Below are positions 1-7,153 of a DNA stretch of 13,545 nt, piece after piece. Source of the stretch: Flavobacteriia bacterium. GTDB lineage: Bacteria > Bacteroidota > Bacteroidia > Flavobacteriales > Flavobacteriaceae. Made by a program: the position numbers and the translations under genes. Numbering within the stretch: the first letter of the stretch is position 1; each line of letters opens with the position of its first letter. The notes below the pieces were generated by a model, which saw only the letters and a program-made list of their open reading frames with translations, was not told the origin of the DNA and ran no database searches. The stretch lies in contig QNYL01000211.1 of assembly GCA_003973375.1 (NCBI GenBank), positions 1 to 13,545 of the forward strand. The letters run 5' to 3'.

Positions 1-546
1 GACGGCTGAAAGCTGATAGATCTTTTTCAGTTCTTCGATCAATCTTTCTTTGGCATTAACTTTCAATTTGGCAACTTTAGCAGTTTCTCTGATCTTTTGT
101 ATACTTCTTTGATTAATCTGATTCAGTTCTTTTCTGTCGAAGGTATTGAAAGTACTTTGCTGAATATCATAATATTTTACTTCGGGAATGATATTGATCT
201 CTTCTTCAGGGATCGATTTAATAATGATCTTTTTATGAACGGAATCCACTTCTATCTCCATTTTTTCTAAATCAAAAACCACCTGAACACGAGCGTTTAC
301 TGCAACAATGGCACTTTTTTTAAATTCAAAGGTATCGTAAAAGTATTTTTTAGCATTTTCATAATTGTAAATCTCGCTAAAAACGCCTTCTGTAACAATG
401 AGTTTACTCATATTTTTAATACTCTGAACTATTACCTGTGTCTCTTCATAAGTATCTGCTCTTTGCTCTTTCTTATACCATTCTCTGGTTATAAAAAAGG
501 CGAGAAGTGCCACAACAAGGTAACCTAAAATTTGCCTGATCTTCAT
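1..546 (-). CDS. DUF4230-type membrane-anchored protein (C-terminus beyond window)
   Basis: An open frame of 182 codons runs from an ATG at 544-546 off the left edge without a stop, so the C-terminus is missing. Residues 5-20 form one hydrophobic segment (ILGYLVVALLAFFIT) followed by basic and polar residues. This suggests a single N-terminal membrane anchor with the rest of the protein outside the cytoplasm. The body is a mixed alpha/beta stretch (residues 35-130) followed by a charged helical region (about 135-178, rich in Lys, Glu and Gln). The pattern resembles DUF4230 proteins, common in Bacteroidetes and some Firmicutes, whose function is unknown; I assign this from memory of the family. 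It is divergent from the decarboxylase gene, and a TAAATTTG element at 587-594 could be its -7 box. No functional claim is supported. Confidence 0.75.
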   Translation of the reverse strand, partial: MKIRQILGYLVVALLAFFITREWYKKEQRADTYEETQVIVQSIKNMSKLIVTEGVFSEIYNYENAKKYFYDTFEFKKSAIVAVNARVQVVFDLEKMEIEVDSVHKKIIIKSIPEEEINIIPEVKYYDIQQSTFNTFDRKELNQINQRSIQKIRETAKVAKLKVNAKERLIEELKKIYQLSAV

Positions 547-576
547 TTAATCTTTATTAATAGCTCTTGTAAAAAT

Positions 577-609
577 ACGCAAAATTCAAATTTATAATTT
601 GTAAATTTG
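577..609 (+). promoter_or_regulatory. Bacteroidetes-type promoter for the decarboxylase gene
   Basis: TAAATTTG at 602-609 matches the Bacteroidetes primary-sigma -7 consensus TAnnTTTG exactly. A TTG at 577-579 lies 22 bp upstream, at the long end of the usual spacing to the -33 element. Transcription would start near 615, giving a leader of about 45 nt before the ATG at 661. The match and position are seen in the sequence; promoter activity is inferred. Confidence 0.55.
587..594 (-). promoter_or_regulatory. Candidate -7 element for the DUF4230 gene
   Basis: Read on the minus strand this is TAAATTTG, a perfect TAnnTTTG match about 40 bp upstream of the ATG at 546. It forms an inverted repeat with the plus-strand -7 box at 602-609 (8-bp arms, 7-bp spacer). 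No TTG sits at the expected -33 distance on the minus strand, so this promoter is less certain than the facing one. The two RNA polymerase sites would overlap, so they may compete. Confidence 0.35.
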
Positions 610-628
610 CACCCATATTTTTATCGGA

Positions 629-640
629 AATTACGTAATT
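629..640. promoter_or_regulatory. 12-bp palindrome, possible operator
   Basis: AATTACGTAATT is a perfect 12-bp palindrome between the predicted start of transcription and the ATG of the decarboxylase gene. Its position, downstream of the -7 box, would suit a repressor acting as a roadblock. The site is AT-rich in AT-rich DNA, so chance is possible and no regulator is known. Confidence 0.25.
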
Positions 641-660
641 AACAATTTTACACAGTTAAA

Positions 661-1893
661 ATGAGATATTGGAAAAAACTAAGCCATAAAGAGCTTCAGA
701 GAAGAATAGAAAAAGCATTATCAGACAATGTTGATTTTAATACTGATACCTCTTTGGGTTATCCGGCATCAAAACTTGACGATAAAGTTTTTTACAGCGA
801 TGCTCCTTTTTTAAAGGATGCTCCTACTTTAAAAACTTATGTTGCCAACCCAAATCACATCGGATGTCATACCATAGGTTCTTCTGAAGTTGCTTTTACA
901 GGCACACAAGAGATCGAAAGAGAAGTGCTGCGTGTACTTGCTGTTGATGTTTTTAAATGTAAAGAAGAACAATACGACGGGTATATCGCTCCGGGCGGAA
1001 CGGAAGCCAATATTCAGGCCATGTGGGTTTTCAGAAATTACTTTGAAAATCATTTTAATGCCAAGAATAACGAGATCGCCATCCTGGCTTCTGAAGACAC
1101 CCACTATTCCATCCCTAAAGGGTCTAATTTACTGAATATTGATCTTTTTTCAATTCCTGTTGAATTTGAGAACAGAGTAATCAATGTTAACGTTCTGGAT
1201 GATATTGTTAAAAAGGCTAAAGAGAACGGTAAAAAGTATTTTATTGTGATTACCAACATGGCCACCACTATGTTTGGTTCGGTTGATGATATGAATATCT
1301 ATACATCTGTGCTTGAAAAATACGATCTTCCTTATAAATTACATATCGATGGGGCATATGGCGGATTTGTTTATCCTTTCAGTAATAAAGAATCTACGCT
1401 AAACTTTGCCAATCCAAAAGTGAGTTCGATCACAATTGATGCCCATAAAATGCTCCAGGCGCCTTATGGTACAGGTATTTATTTATGCAGAAAAGGACTG
1501 ATCGAAAATGTGCTTACCAAAGAAGCTGAATATGTAGAAGGAATGGATCTTACCCTTTGCGGAAGCCGTTCCGGTGCCAATGCCATTGCCGTATGGATGA
1601 TTTTATTTACTTACGGACCTTACGGATGGTACGAAAAAGTAAGCATCCTGCAAATGCGAACTAACTGGCTGTGTAAACAACTGGATGAACTGGGGATCAA
1701 GTATTTCCGTGAAGAGAAAATGAATATTGTTACCATTCATGCCGAATACATTCCTGAAGATATTGCTGTTAAATATCATCTGGTTCCACAAAAACATGGT
1801 AAAGGAAACAAATGGTATAAAGTTGTGGTTATGGATCATGTAGAGATCGACAACCTGATGCAACTTACTGATGCTTTAAAAGAACTGAGATAA
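661..1893 (+). CDS. PLP-dependent group II amino-acid decarboxylase, substrate unassigned
   Basis: This 410-residue fold-type I PLP enzyme belongs to the group II decarboxylase family, which includes histidine, glutamate and aromatic amino-acid decarboxylases. It would convert an amino acid to its amine plus CO2 in the cytoplasm. Visible cofactor residues are PGGTEAN at 111-117 (phosphate loop), His148 in DTHYS (stacks on the PLP ring), Asp230 in HIDGAYGG (pairs with the pyridine nitrogen) and Lys263 in DAHKM (Schiff-base lysine). GSRSGANAIAVW follows in the C-terminal half, as in bacterial PLP-type histidine decarboxylases. Length and DTHYS make histidine decarboxylase-like activity plausible, but the remaining sequence does not decide the substrate. 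The gene stands alone: no transporter or pathway gene is next to it, and it converges on lspA with a 9-bp gap. The ATG follows a strong promoter candidate and no upstream start competes. Confidence 0.85.
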   Translation: MRYWKKLSHKELQRRIEKALSDNVDFNTDTSLGYPASKLDDKVFYSDAPFLKDAPTLKTYVANPNHIGCHTIGSSEVAFTGTQEIEREVLRVLAVDVFKCKEEQYDGYIAPGGTEANIQAMWVFRNYFENHFNAKNNEIAILASEDTHYSIPKGSNLLNIDLFSIPVEFENRVINVNVLDDIVKKAKENGKKYFIVITNMATTMFGSVDDMNIYTSVLEKYDLPYKLHIDGAYGGFVYPFSNKESTLNFANPKVSSITIDAHKMLQAPYGTGIYLCRKGLIENVLTKEAEYVEGMDLTLCGSRSGANAIAVWMILFTYGPYGWYEKVSILQMRTNWLCKQLDELGIKYFREEKMNIVTIHAEYIPEDIAVKYHLVPQKHGKGNKWYKVVVMDHVEIDNLMQLTDALKELR

Positions 1894-1902
1894 TAATATT
1901 TG

Positions 1903-2559
1903 TTATTCTTTTGGGAAAACCCTTTTGTTAAACAATACAAGGATGGCAACTCCAATACTAATCGAGCTGTCGGCAATATTAAAAACAGGATCAAAAAAAG
2001 TAAAATGTCTTTCGGTAAAAAAGGAAAAGAATTTTCCTCCAATCACGGGTAACCACTGAGGTAAAGTAAATTTTATCTCGGGAATCCATTCAGGAAGATT
2101 CGTATCAATGATCGGGAAATAGATCATATCAACAACTTTTCCGTGAAATAAAGAACTGTATCCGCCTTCCGGAGGTAAAAAGGTAGCCACATGACGATAA
2201 CTATCATCAAAAATAACTCCGTAAAAAACCGAATCAATAATATTACCCAAAGCTCCTGCAAAGATCATAGCTACAGAAATAACCAATAATCTCGAAACTT
2301 TCTTTTGCGTTACGCTGTAAAGCCAGTACCCAATACCAACAATGGCCACCAAACGGAAAACAGTAAGAAAAAGTTTACCTGATTCTCCTCCAAATTCTTT
2401 ACCCCAGGCCATACCGTTGTTTTCAAGAAAATGTATCCTAAACCAGTCAAGTCCGAAAACCCTGATCTCTTCACTTAAAACAAAATGAGTTTTTATATAA
2501 AATTTACTTATCTGATCGATAAGTAAAATGAAGAAAATTAAAAGAATTGCTTTTTTCAA
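1903..2559 (-). CDS. lspA: Lipoprotein signal peptidase (signal peptidase II), enlarged form
   Basis: LspA is an inner-membrane aspartic protease that cuts the signal peptide from diacylglyceryl prolipoproteins. Four hydrophobic helices are visible (about 3-20, 64-83, 90-108, 194-210). Conserved blocks are DQxSK at 15-19, ENNGMAWG at 46-53, GALGNIID at 102-109 and FNIADSSISIGV at 193-204. The catalytic pair is probably Asp144 (in GKVVD) and Asp197 (in FNIAD); Asp109 is a further conserved aspartate. At 218 residues it exceeds the usual 160-170, because about 26 extra residues lie before GKVVD and about 34 between GKVVD and FNIAD, a form I associate with Bacteroidetes. The start must be the TTG at 2557-2559: an in-frame TAA lies seven codons upstream, and the next Met (residue 50) would remove the first helix and the conserved DQ. 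It is last in the ileS operon, 13 bp after the DUF4097-like gene. Confidence 0.95.
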   Translation of the reverse strand: MKKAILLIFFILLIDQISKFYIKTHFVLSEEIRVFGLDWFRIHFLENNGMAWGKEFGGESGKLFLTVFRLVAIVGIGYWLYSVTQKKVSRLLVISVAMIFAGALGNIIDSVFYGVIFDDSYRHVATFLPPEGGYSSLFHGKVVDMIYFPIIDTNLPEWIPEIKFTLPQWLPVIGGKFFSFFTERHFTFFDPVFNIADSSISIGVAILVLFNKRVFPKE

Positions 2560-2572
2560 GAAATATTAATTT

Positions 2573-3262
2573 TTAAATATACTTTTCTATATAAATATTC
2601 GCTTTTAAAGCATTGATATTCAGTTTGTTTTTTGATGTTCCGATTACTCCCTTAAATGATCTTTTATCTGTACCCTCTAATGAAATTACCTCATCAGCCT
2701 TGATAAAACCCATATTGGTATGTACATCCAGTTCTGTATTCTTTAGCTTACAAATAACATTTCCAACATTGATCTGTAAACTAATCTCACCATGTATATT
2801 TTCAAGTCTGGCAATTCCTCTTTCCAGATCTATATTCAGATCTCCTTTATATCCTTTTACATTAAAATTCCCTTCCGTAATCATTATTTTTACTTTCTTA
2901 TTCTTTGGAATTTTGATAAGGTAGGAAGGATAAACCGGCTGTACCACACAATCTTTATCTATGCCTTCTTTATTCTCTTCAAACTTACGGATGTCTTTTA
3001 TTGTAATCGTTCCTTTTTTTTCTTCAAGAATAAAATTAGATGCTCCTCCAAAATAATTTTCAGAAATGACTTCTATTTTATCATTATCTGAGTTTTCAAT
3101 CTTTAAATTATCAATGAAATGTAATTCGATGAAAATATATTTTGCACCGGCGGAAACTGTTTTATCGATGAGATTTTGTGCGCTTAAATACAACACATTC
3201 AAACTCATCAAAAAAATCAGAAATATTCTAATTAATCTATGACTGTTTCCTTTTGGCTTCAA
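2573..3262 (-). CDS. Secreted DUF4097-like beta-repeat protein
   Basis: The 229-residue product has a signal peptide (basic MKPKGNSHRLIR, hydrophobic core about 11-26, cleavage probably after LSA at 28). There is no lipobox cysteine, so it should be processed by signal peptidase I rather than by its neighbour LspA. The mature part is a run of short alternating beta strands with Gly and Asn turns (GNFNVKGYKGDLNIDLERG, then repeated similar strands to about 225). This resembles the beta-helical DUF4097 'putative adhesin' family; the resemblance is by pattern only. It is probably periplasmic or on the cell surface, role unknown. The start is a TTG at 3260-3262, overlapping the 3' end of the DksA-like gene by 26 bp: a TGA lies two codons upstream in frame, and the first in-frame ATG (residue 19) would destroy the signal peptide. 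Overlap and position indicate co-transcription with ileS and lspA. Confidence 0.7.
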   Translation of the reverse strand: MKPKGNSHRLIRIFLIFLMSLNVLYLSAQNLIDKTVSAGAKYIFIELHFIDNLKIENSDNDKIEVISENYFGGASNFILEEKKGTITIKDIRKFEENKEGIDKDCVVQPVYPSYLIKIPKNKKVKIMITEGNFNVKGYKGDLNIDLERGIARLENIHGEISLQINVGNVICKLKNTELDVHTNMGFIKADEVISLEGTDKRSFKGVIGTSKNKLNINALKANIYIEKYI

Positions 3263-3617
3263 TACTCAAAGTTGCATGTGGAACTAATTTCAGGCGTTCT
3301 TTCTGAATCAGTTTTCCTGTTACACGGCAAATTCCGTATGTTTTATTCTCAATTCTCAATAAAGCATTCTTCAGGTCGCGAATAAATTTCTCCTGACGAA
3401 TAGCCAGTTGCACATTTGCCTCTTTCGACATGGTTTCTGAGCCTTCCTCAAATGCTTTAAAAGTAGGAGAAGTATCATCTGTACCGTTATTGGTATCATT
3501 CTTATAGGCACTTTTTATCAAAGCCAGATCTTCTTTTGCTTTTTTGATCTTTTCTAAAATAATTGCTCTAAACTCCTCTAAATCTTTGTCTGAATATCTA
3601 ACTTTATTTTCAATCAT
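3237..3617 (-). CDS. TraR/DksA-family RNA polymerase-associated protein with degenerate zinc site
   Basis: This 126-residue protein has the DksA/TraR layout: an N-terminal helix (about 8-38), a short linker, a second long helix (about 56-92) forming a coiled-coil hairpin, then the finger segment YGICRVTGKLI at 94-104 and RLKLVPHATLSIEAK at 108-122. In Escherichia coli, DksA reaches through the RNA polymerase secondary channel and acts with ppGpp. Of the four zinc cysteines, only Cys97 remains; the other ligand positions read Thr100, Ser118 and Ala121, so zinc binding is unlikely. The acidic pair at the E. coli coiled-coil tip is also not evident here. I therefore give the family but not the symbol dksA. 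It lies 4 bp after ileS, a gene order common in flavobacteria, and overlaps the next gene by 26 bp. Confidence 0.9.
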   Translation of the reverse strand: MIENKVRYSDKDLEEFRAIILEKIKKAKEDLALIKSAYKNDTNNGTDDTSPTFKAFEEGSETMSKEANVQLAIRQEKFIRDLKNALLRIENKTYGICRVTGKLIQKERLKLVPHATLSIEAKRKQS

Positions 3618-3621
3618 GATA

Positions 3622-6600
3622 TTAAACTTTTTCTATTAACAACAATGTCTTCACATCGTCAAATTCTATATTGTTACCATTTTCAATCACATCTTTAAAG
3701 ATCAACTCATTTGTAAGAGTTTCATTCTTGATGTATTCAGCATTTTCCTGAATTGCATTTTCAAGAATTCCATCTCTCTTTAAAAACAACCTGATCCTGT
3801 CGGTTACTTCAAATCCTGAATCTTTTCTTATATTCTGAACTCTGTTAACCAGCTCACGGGCTATTCCTTCATTTTTTAGCTCATCTGTAATAGTAACGTC
3901 TAAAGCTACAGTTAAATTGCCCTGATTTGCCACAAGCCATCCTTCAATATCCTGAGTGCTAATCTCAACCTCATTTAAACTGATGGTTTCTTCGTTTCCA
4001 TCAACATTAATCTTAATACTTCCTTCTTTCTCTATTTTAGCTATTTCCTCATTGGATAATTTTTGCAATTCAGCAGCTACAAATCGCATATTCTTACCGT
4101 ATTTCGGACCTAAAACCTTAAAATTAGGCTTGATCTTTTTAACAATAATACCAGTGGTATCATCGATAAGCTGAACTTCTTTTACATTTACTTCTGAGCT
4201 GATCAGATCGCTTATTGCTTCAATATCCTTCCTGTCTGTTTCATCCAGAACCGGAATCATGATACGCTGTAACGGCTGTCTTACCCTGATCATTTCTTTC
4301 TTACGCAAAGACAATACCATTGATGAAATTTTTTGTGCCTTTTGCATTTTTCTTTCCAGGGAAACATCGATTAAGGATGTGTCTGCTGCCGGAAATTCAG
4401 TCAAATGTACAGAACTAAATTTATCTTTTGAAGTATTTTTTGTTAAATCTCTGTAGAGGCTATCCATATAAAAAGGAGCTACGGGTGCTGCAAGTTTTGC
4501 AACATTCAACAGGCAGGTAAACAGGGTTTGATAAGCTGAGATCTTATCCTGATTGTACTCCCCTTTCCAGAAACGTCTTCTGCTGAGTCTTACGTACCAG
4601 TTACTCAGATTTTCAGAAACAAAATACTGAATTTCCCTTGCCGCTTTTGTAGGCTCATAGTCTTCATAATAACTACCAACCCTTTTAATAAGGGTATTCA
4701 GTTCTGACAGGATCCAGCGATCGATCTCCGGCCTTTTTTCTGCTTCAATTTCATCTTCTGAATAATTAAATCCATCCAGATTGGCATAAAGCGAAAAGAA
4801 AGAATAAGTATTGTATAAAGTACCAAAGAATTTTCTTCTTACCTCATTTACACCTTCAAGATCGAACTTTAAATTATCCCACGGATTTGCATTTGAGATC
4901 ATATACCAGCGGGTAGCATCCGGACCGTAATTTTGCATGGTTTTAAACGGATCTACGGCATTACCTAAACGCTTTGACATTTTTTTACCGTTCTTATCCA
5001 AAACCAATCCGTTGGAGATCACATTTTTATAGGCTACCGAATCAAAAATAATGGTTCCTATCGCATGTAAGGTATAGAACCAGCCTCTTGTCTGATCCAC
5101 TCCTTCAGCAATAAAATCGGCAGGAAAAAAAGTGTGTTCATCTATCTTATCCTGATTTTCAAAAGGATAATGCCATTGTGCATAAGGCATCGCACCAGAA
5201 TCGAACCATACATCAATCAGATCAGATTCTCTGTGCATAGGTTTTCCTGAGGGAGAGACCAAAACAATCTGATCTACCACATTTTTATGAAGATCGATCT
5301 TGTCATAATTCTCTTCACTCATATCTCCTTCTTTAAATCCGGCAAAGAGATTCTCTTTCATAAAGCCTTTTTCAACCGATTTCTGCATTTCCTTTTTCAG
5401 TTCTTCAACAGAACCTATAATCATTTCTTCCGAGCCATCTTCTGTTCTCCAAATCGGTAGTGGTGTTCCCCAGAAACGTGAACGTGATAAATTCCAGTCG
5501 TTCGCATTCTGCAGCCAGTTACCAAATCTGCCTTCACCCGTTGATTTAGGTTTCCAGTTGATGGTTTTGTTCAGATCGTACATTCGATCTTTGATCTTAC
5601 TCACCTTGATAAACCATGAATCCAGCGGGTAGTAAAGGATAGGTTTATCCGTACGCCAGCAATTAGGATAACTGTGCTTATATTTTTCAACCTTAAAGGC
5701 TTTGTTCTCTTCTTTTAATTTTATGGCCAATTCAACATCAACCGATCTTTCCGGAACTTCCTCTTCTGCATAATACTCATTCTTTACATATTTTCCGGCA
5801 TGTTCTCCCATATGCTTTGTAAATCGTCCCTGAAGATCTACCAAAGGCACGGGATTGTTATTTTCATCTAAAACCAGCATCGGTGGTATTTCGGGTTTGG
5901 CCTGTTTGGCTACCATGGCATCATCAGCACCAAAAGTAGGCGCCGTATGTACAATACCTGTACCATCTTCGGTTGTAACAAAATCACCTGCAATTACCCT
6001 GAAAGCATTTTCAGGATGCTCATACGGTAGGGCATAAGGTAACAACTGTTCGTATCTTACTTCCAAAAGATCTTCCCCTTTAAAAGTATCTAACACCAGA
6101 TATGGGATCTTTTTATCATTCTCTTTATAAGCTGATAATTCTTCTTCTGATTCAACTTTAAAGAATTTTTTATCAAACTGATAACTAATCAAAGGTGTGG
6201 CCAGAATTACAGTAACCGGTTCAAAAGTATATTGATTAAAGGTTTTTACAACTGAATAATCTATCTTTTTACCAACGGTCAACGCTGTATTCGATGGAAG
6301 TGTCCATGGTGTAGTTGTCCAGGCAAGTAAATAAAGATTATCACCATATTTTTTCAGGAAATCTGGCAAGGAATCTTTAACTGCTTTAAACTGGGCCACG
6401 ATGGTCGTATCGGTAATATCCTGATAAGTTCCCGGCTGATTCAGCTCATGAGAGCTTAAACCGGTACCTGCTTTTGGCGAATAAGGCTGAATGGTATATC
6501 CTTTATATAACAAACCTTTTAAATACATCTGCTTTAAAAGCCACCATAAGGTTTCCATGTATTTGGGTTTATAGGTAATATACGGGTCGTTCATATCCAC

Positions 6601-7029
6601 CCAGTATCCCATTTTATGGGTCAGATCTTCCCATACATCGCTGTATCGCATTACTGCTTTTTTACAGGCCTTGTTATAGTCTTCAATACTGATGGTTTTA
6701 CCAATATCCTCTTTTGTAATTCCAAGTTCTTTCTCTACTCCCAGCTCTATCGGCAGACCGTGGGTATCCCATCCTGCCTTTCTTTTTACCTGAAAACCCT
6801 GAGAAGTTTTATAACGACAAAAAATATCTTTAATCGTTCTGGCCATGACATGGTGAATACCGGGTAATCCGTTTGCAGAAGGCGGGCCTTCATAAAATAC
6901 AAAGGATTTATGCCCTTCCCTGGAACTGATACTCTTTTCAAAAATATGTTCCTCTTCCCAAAATTTCAGGATCTCATCGGCAACATTGGTAAGATCGAGT
7001 GTTTTATACTCTCTAAAAACTTTATCCAT
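3622..7029 (-). CDS. ileS: Isoleucyl-tRNA synthetase, IleRS2 type with GIHH signature
   Basis: This 1135-residue class I synthetase charges tRNA-Ile with isoleucine. Numbered from the ATG at 7027-7029, the catalytic signature is GIHH at 57-60 where HIGH is usual, followed by GWDTHGLPIE. The CP1 editing domain, which hydrolyses Val-tRNA-Ile, shows WTTTPWTLPSN from 237 and GTGIVHTAPTFGADD ending at Asp369-Asp370. Further on come SRSRFWGTPLPIW, DVWFDSG, DQTRGWFYTLHA and KMSKR at 683-687. The C-terminal part lacks the cysteine cluster of E. coli-type IleRS1 and ends in LLIEKV. Length, the KMSKR form and this C-terminus fit the eukaryote-like IleRS2 group, which is naturally mupirocin-tolerant. 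A GTG one codon upstream (7030-7032) is possible, but the adjacent ATG is the better start. A promoter (-7 at 7056-7063) gives a leader of about 20 nt. It is first gene of the operon to lspA. Confidence 0.98.
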   Translation of the reverse strand: MDKVFREYKTLDLTNVADEILKFWEEEHIFEKSISSREGHKSFVFYEGPPSANGLPGIHHVMARTIKDIFCRYKTSQGFQVKRKAGWDTHGLPIELGVEKELGITKEDIGKTISIEDYNKACKKAVMRYSDVWEDLTHKMGYWVDMNDPYITYKPKYMETLWWLLKQMYLKGLLYKGYTIQPYSPKAGTGLSSHELNQPGTYQDITDTTIVAQFKAVKDSLPDFLKKYGDNLYLLAWTTTPWTLPSNTALTVGKKIDYSVVKTFNQYTFEPVTVILATPLISYQFDKKFFKVESEEELSAYKENDKKIPYLVLDTFKGEDLLEVRYEQLLPYALPYEHPENAFRVIAGDFVTTEDGTGIVHTAPTFGADDAMVAKQAKPEIPPMLVLDENNNPVPLVDLQGRFTKHMGEHAGKYVKNEYYAEEEVPERSVDVELAIKLKEENKAFKVEKYKHSYPNCWRTDKPILYYPLDSWFIKVSKIKDRMYDLNKTINWKPKSTGEGRFGNWLQNANDWNLSRSRFWGTPLPIWRTEDGSEEMIIGSVEELKKEMQKSVEKGFMKENLFAGFKEGDMSEENYDKIDLHKNVVDQIVLVSPSGKPMHRESDLIDVWFDSGAMPYAQWHYPFENQDKIDEHTFFPADFIAEGVDQTRGWFYTLHAIGTIIFDSVAYKNVISNGLVLDKNGKKMSKRLGNAVDPFKTMQNYGPDATRWYMISNANPWDNLKFDLEGVNEVRRKFFGTLYNTYSFFSLYANLDGFNYSEDEIEAEKRPEIDRWILSELNTLIKRVGSYYEDYEPTKAAREIQYFVSENLSNWYVRLSRRRFWKGEYNQDKISAYQTLFTCLLNVAKLAAPVAPFYMDSLYRDLTKNTSKDKFSSVHLTEFPAADTSLIDVSLERKMQKAQKISSMVLSLRKKEMIRVRQPLQRIMIPVLDETDRKDIEAISDLISSEVNVKEVQLIDDTTGIIVKKIKPNFKVLGPKYGKNMRFVAAELQKLSNEEIAKIEKEGSIKINVDGNEETISLNEVEISTQDIEGWLVANQGNLTVALDVTITDELKNEGIARELVNRVQNIRKDSGFEVTDRIRLFLKRDGILENAIQENAEYIKNETLTNELIFKDVIENGNNIEFDDVKTLLLIEKV

Positions 7030-7055
7030 CACATTAGTAGATTTTTATAAGTTTG

Positions 7056-7063
7056 CAAAAGTA
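7056..7063 (-). promoter_or_regulatory. -7 element of the ileS promoter
   Basis: On the minus strand this reads TACTTTTG, a full match to the Bacteroidetes -7 consensus TAnnTTTG, and is followed by C as is common in flavobacteria. It lies 26 bp upstream of the ileS ATG and just after the terminator of the preceding gene, which is where the operon promoter is expected. The -33 TTG is not clear; an AT-rich TTTAA stretch about 20 bp upstream may stand in for it. Confidence 0.6.
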
Positions 7064-7095
7064 CGGATTTTCTACATTTTTTAAATGCTTTCCAT

Positions 7096-7128
7096 AAAAA
7101 AAGCACCTTATTTTCCATAAGATGCTTT
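7096..7128 (-). terminator. Rho-independent terminator after OmpA2
   Basis: In the minus-strand RNA the segment from 7128 to 7117 (AAAGCATCTTAT) pairs with that from 7111 to 7100 (ATAAGGTGCTTT) over 12 bp with one G-U pair and a 5-nt loop, followed by a run of U encoded by the A tract from 7102 down to 7096. It lies 26 bp after the OmpA2 stop and separates the surface cassette from ileS. Confidence 0.8.
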
Positions 7129-7153
7129 AAACTGTGTTTTCTTTAAAATTTAT

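Noticed and set aside
7030-7032. GTG start for ileS, giving one extra residue
   Set aside because: An ATG follows immediately and suits the promoter and leader equally well; ATG is far more common.
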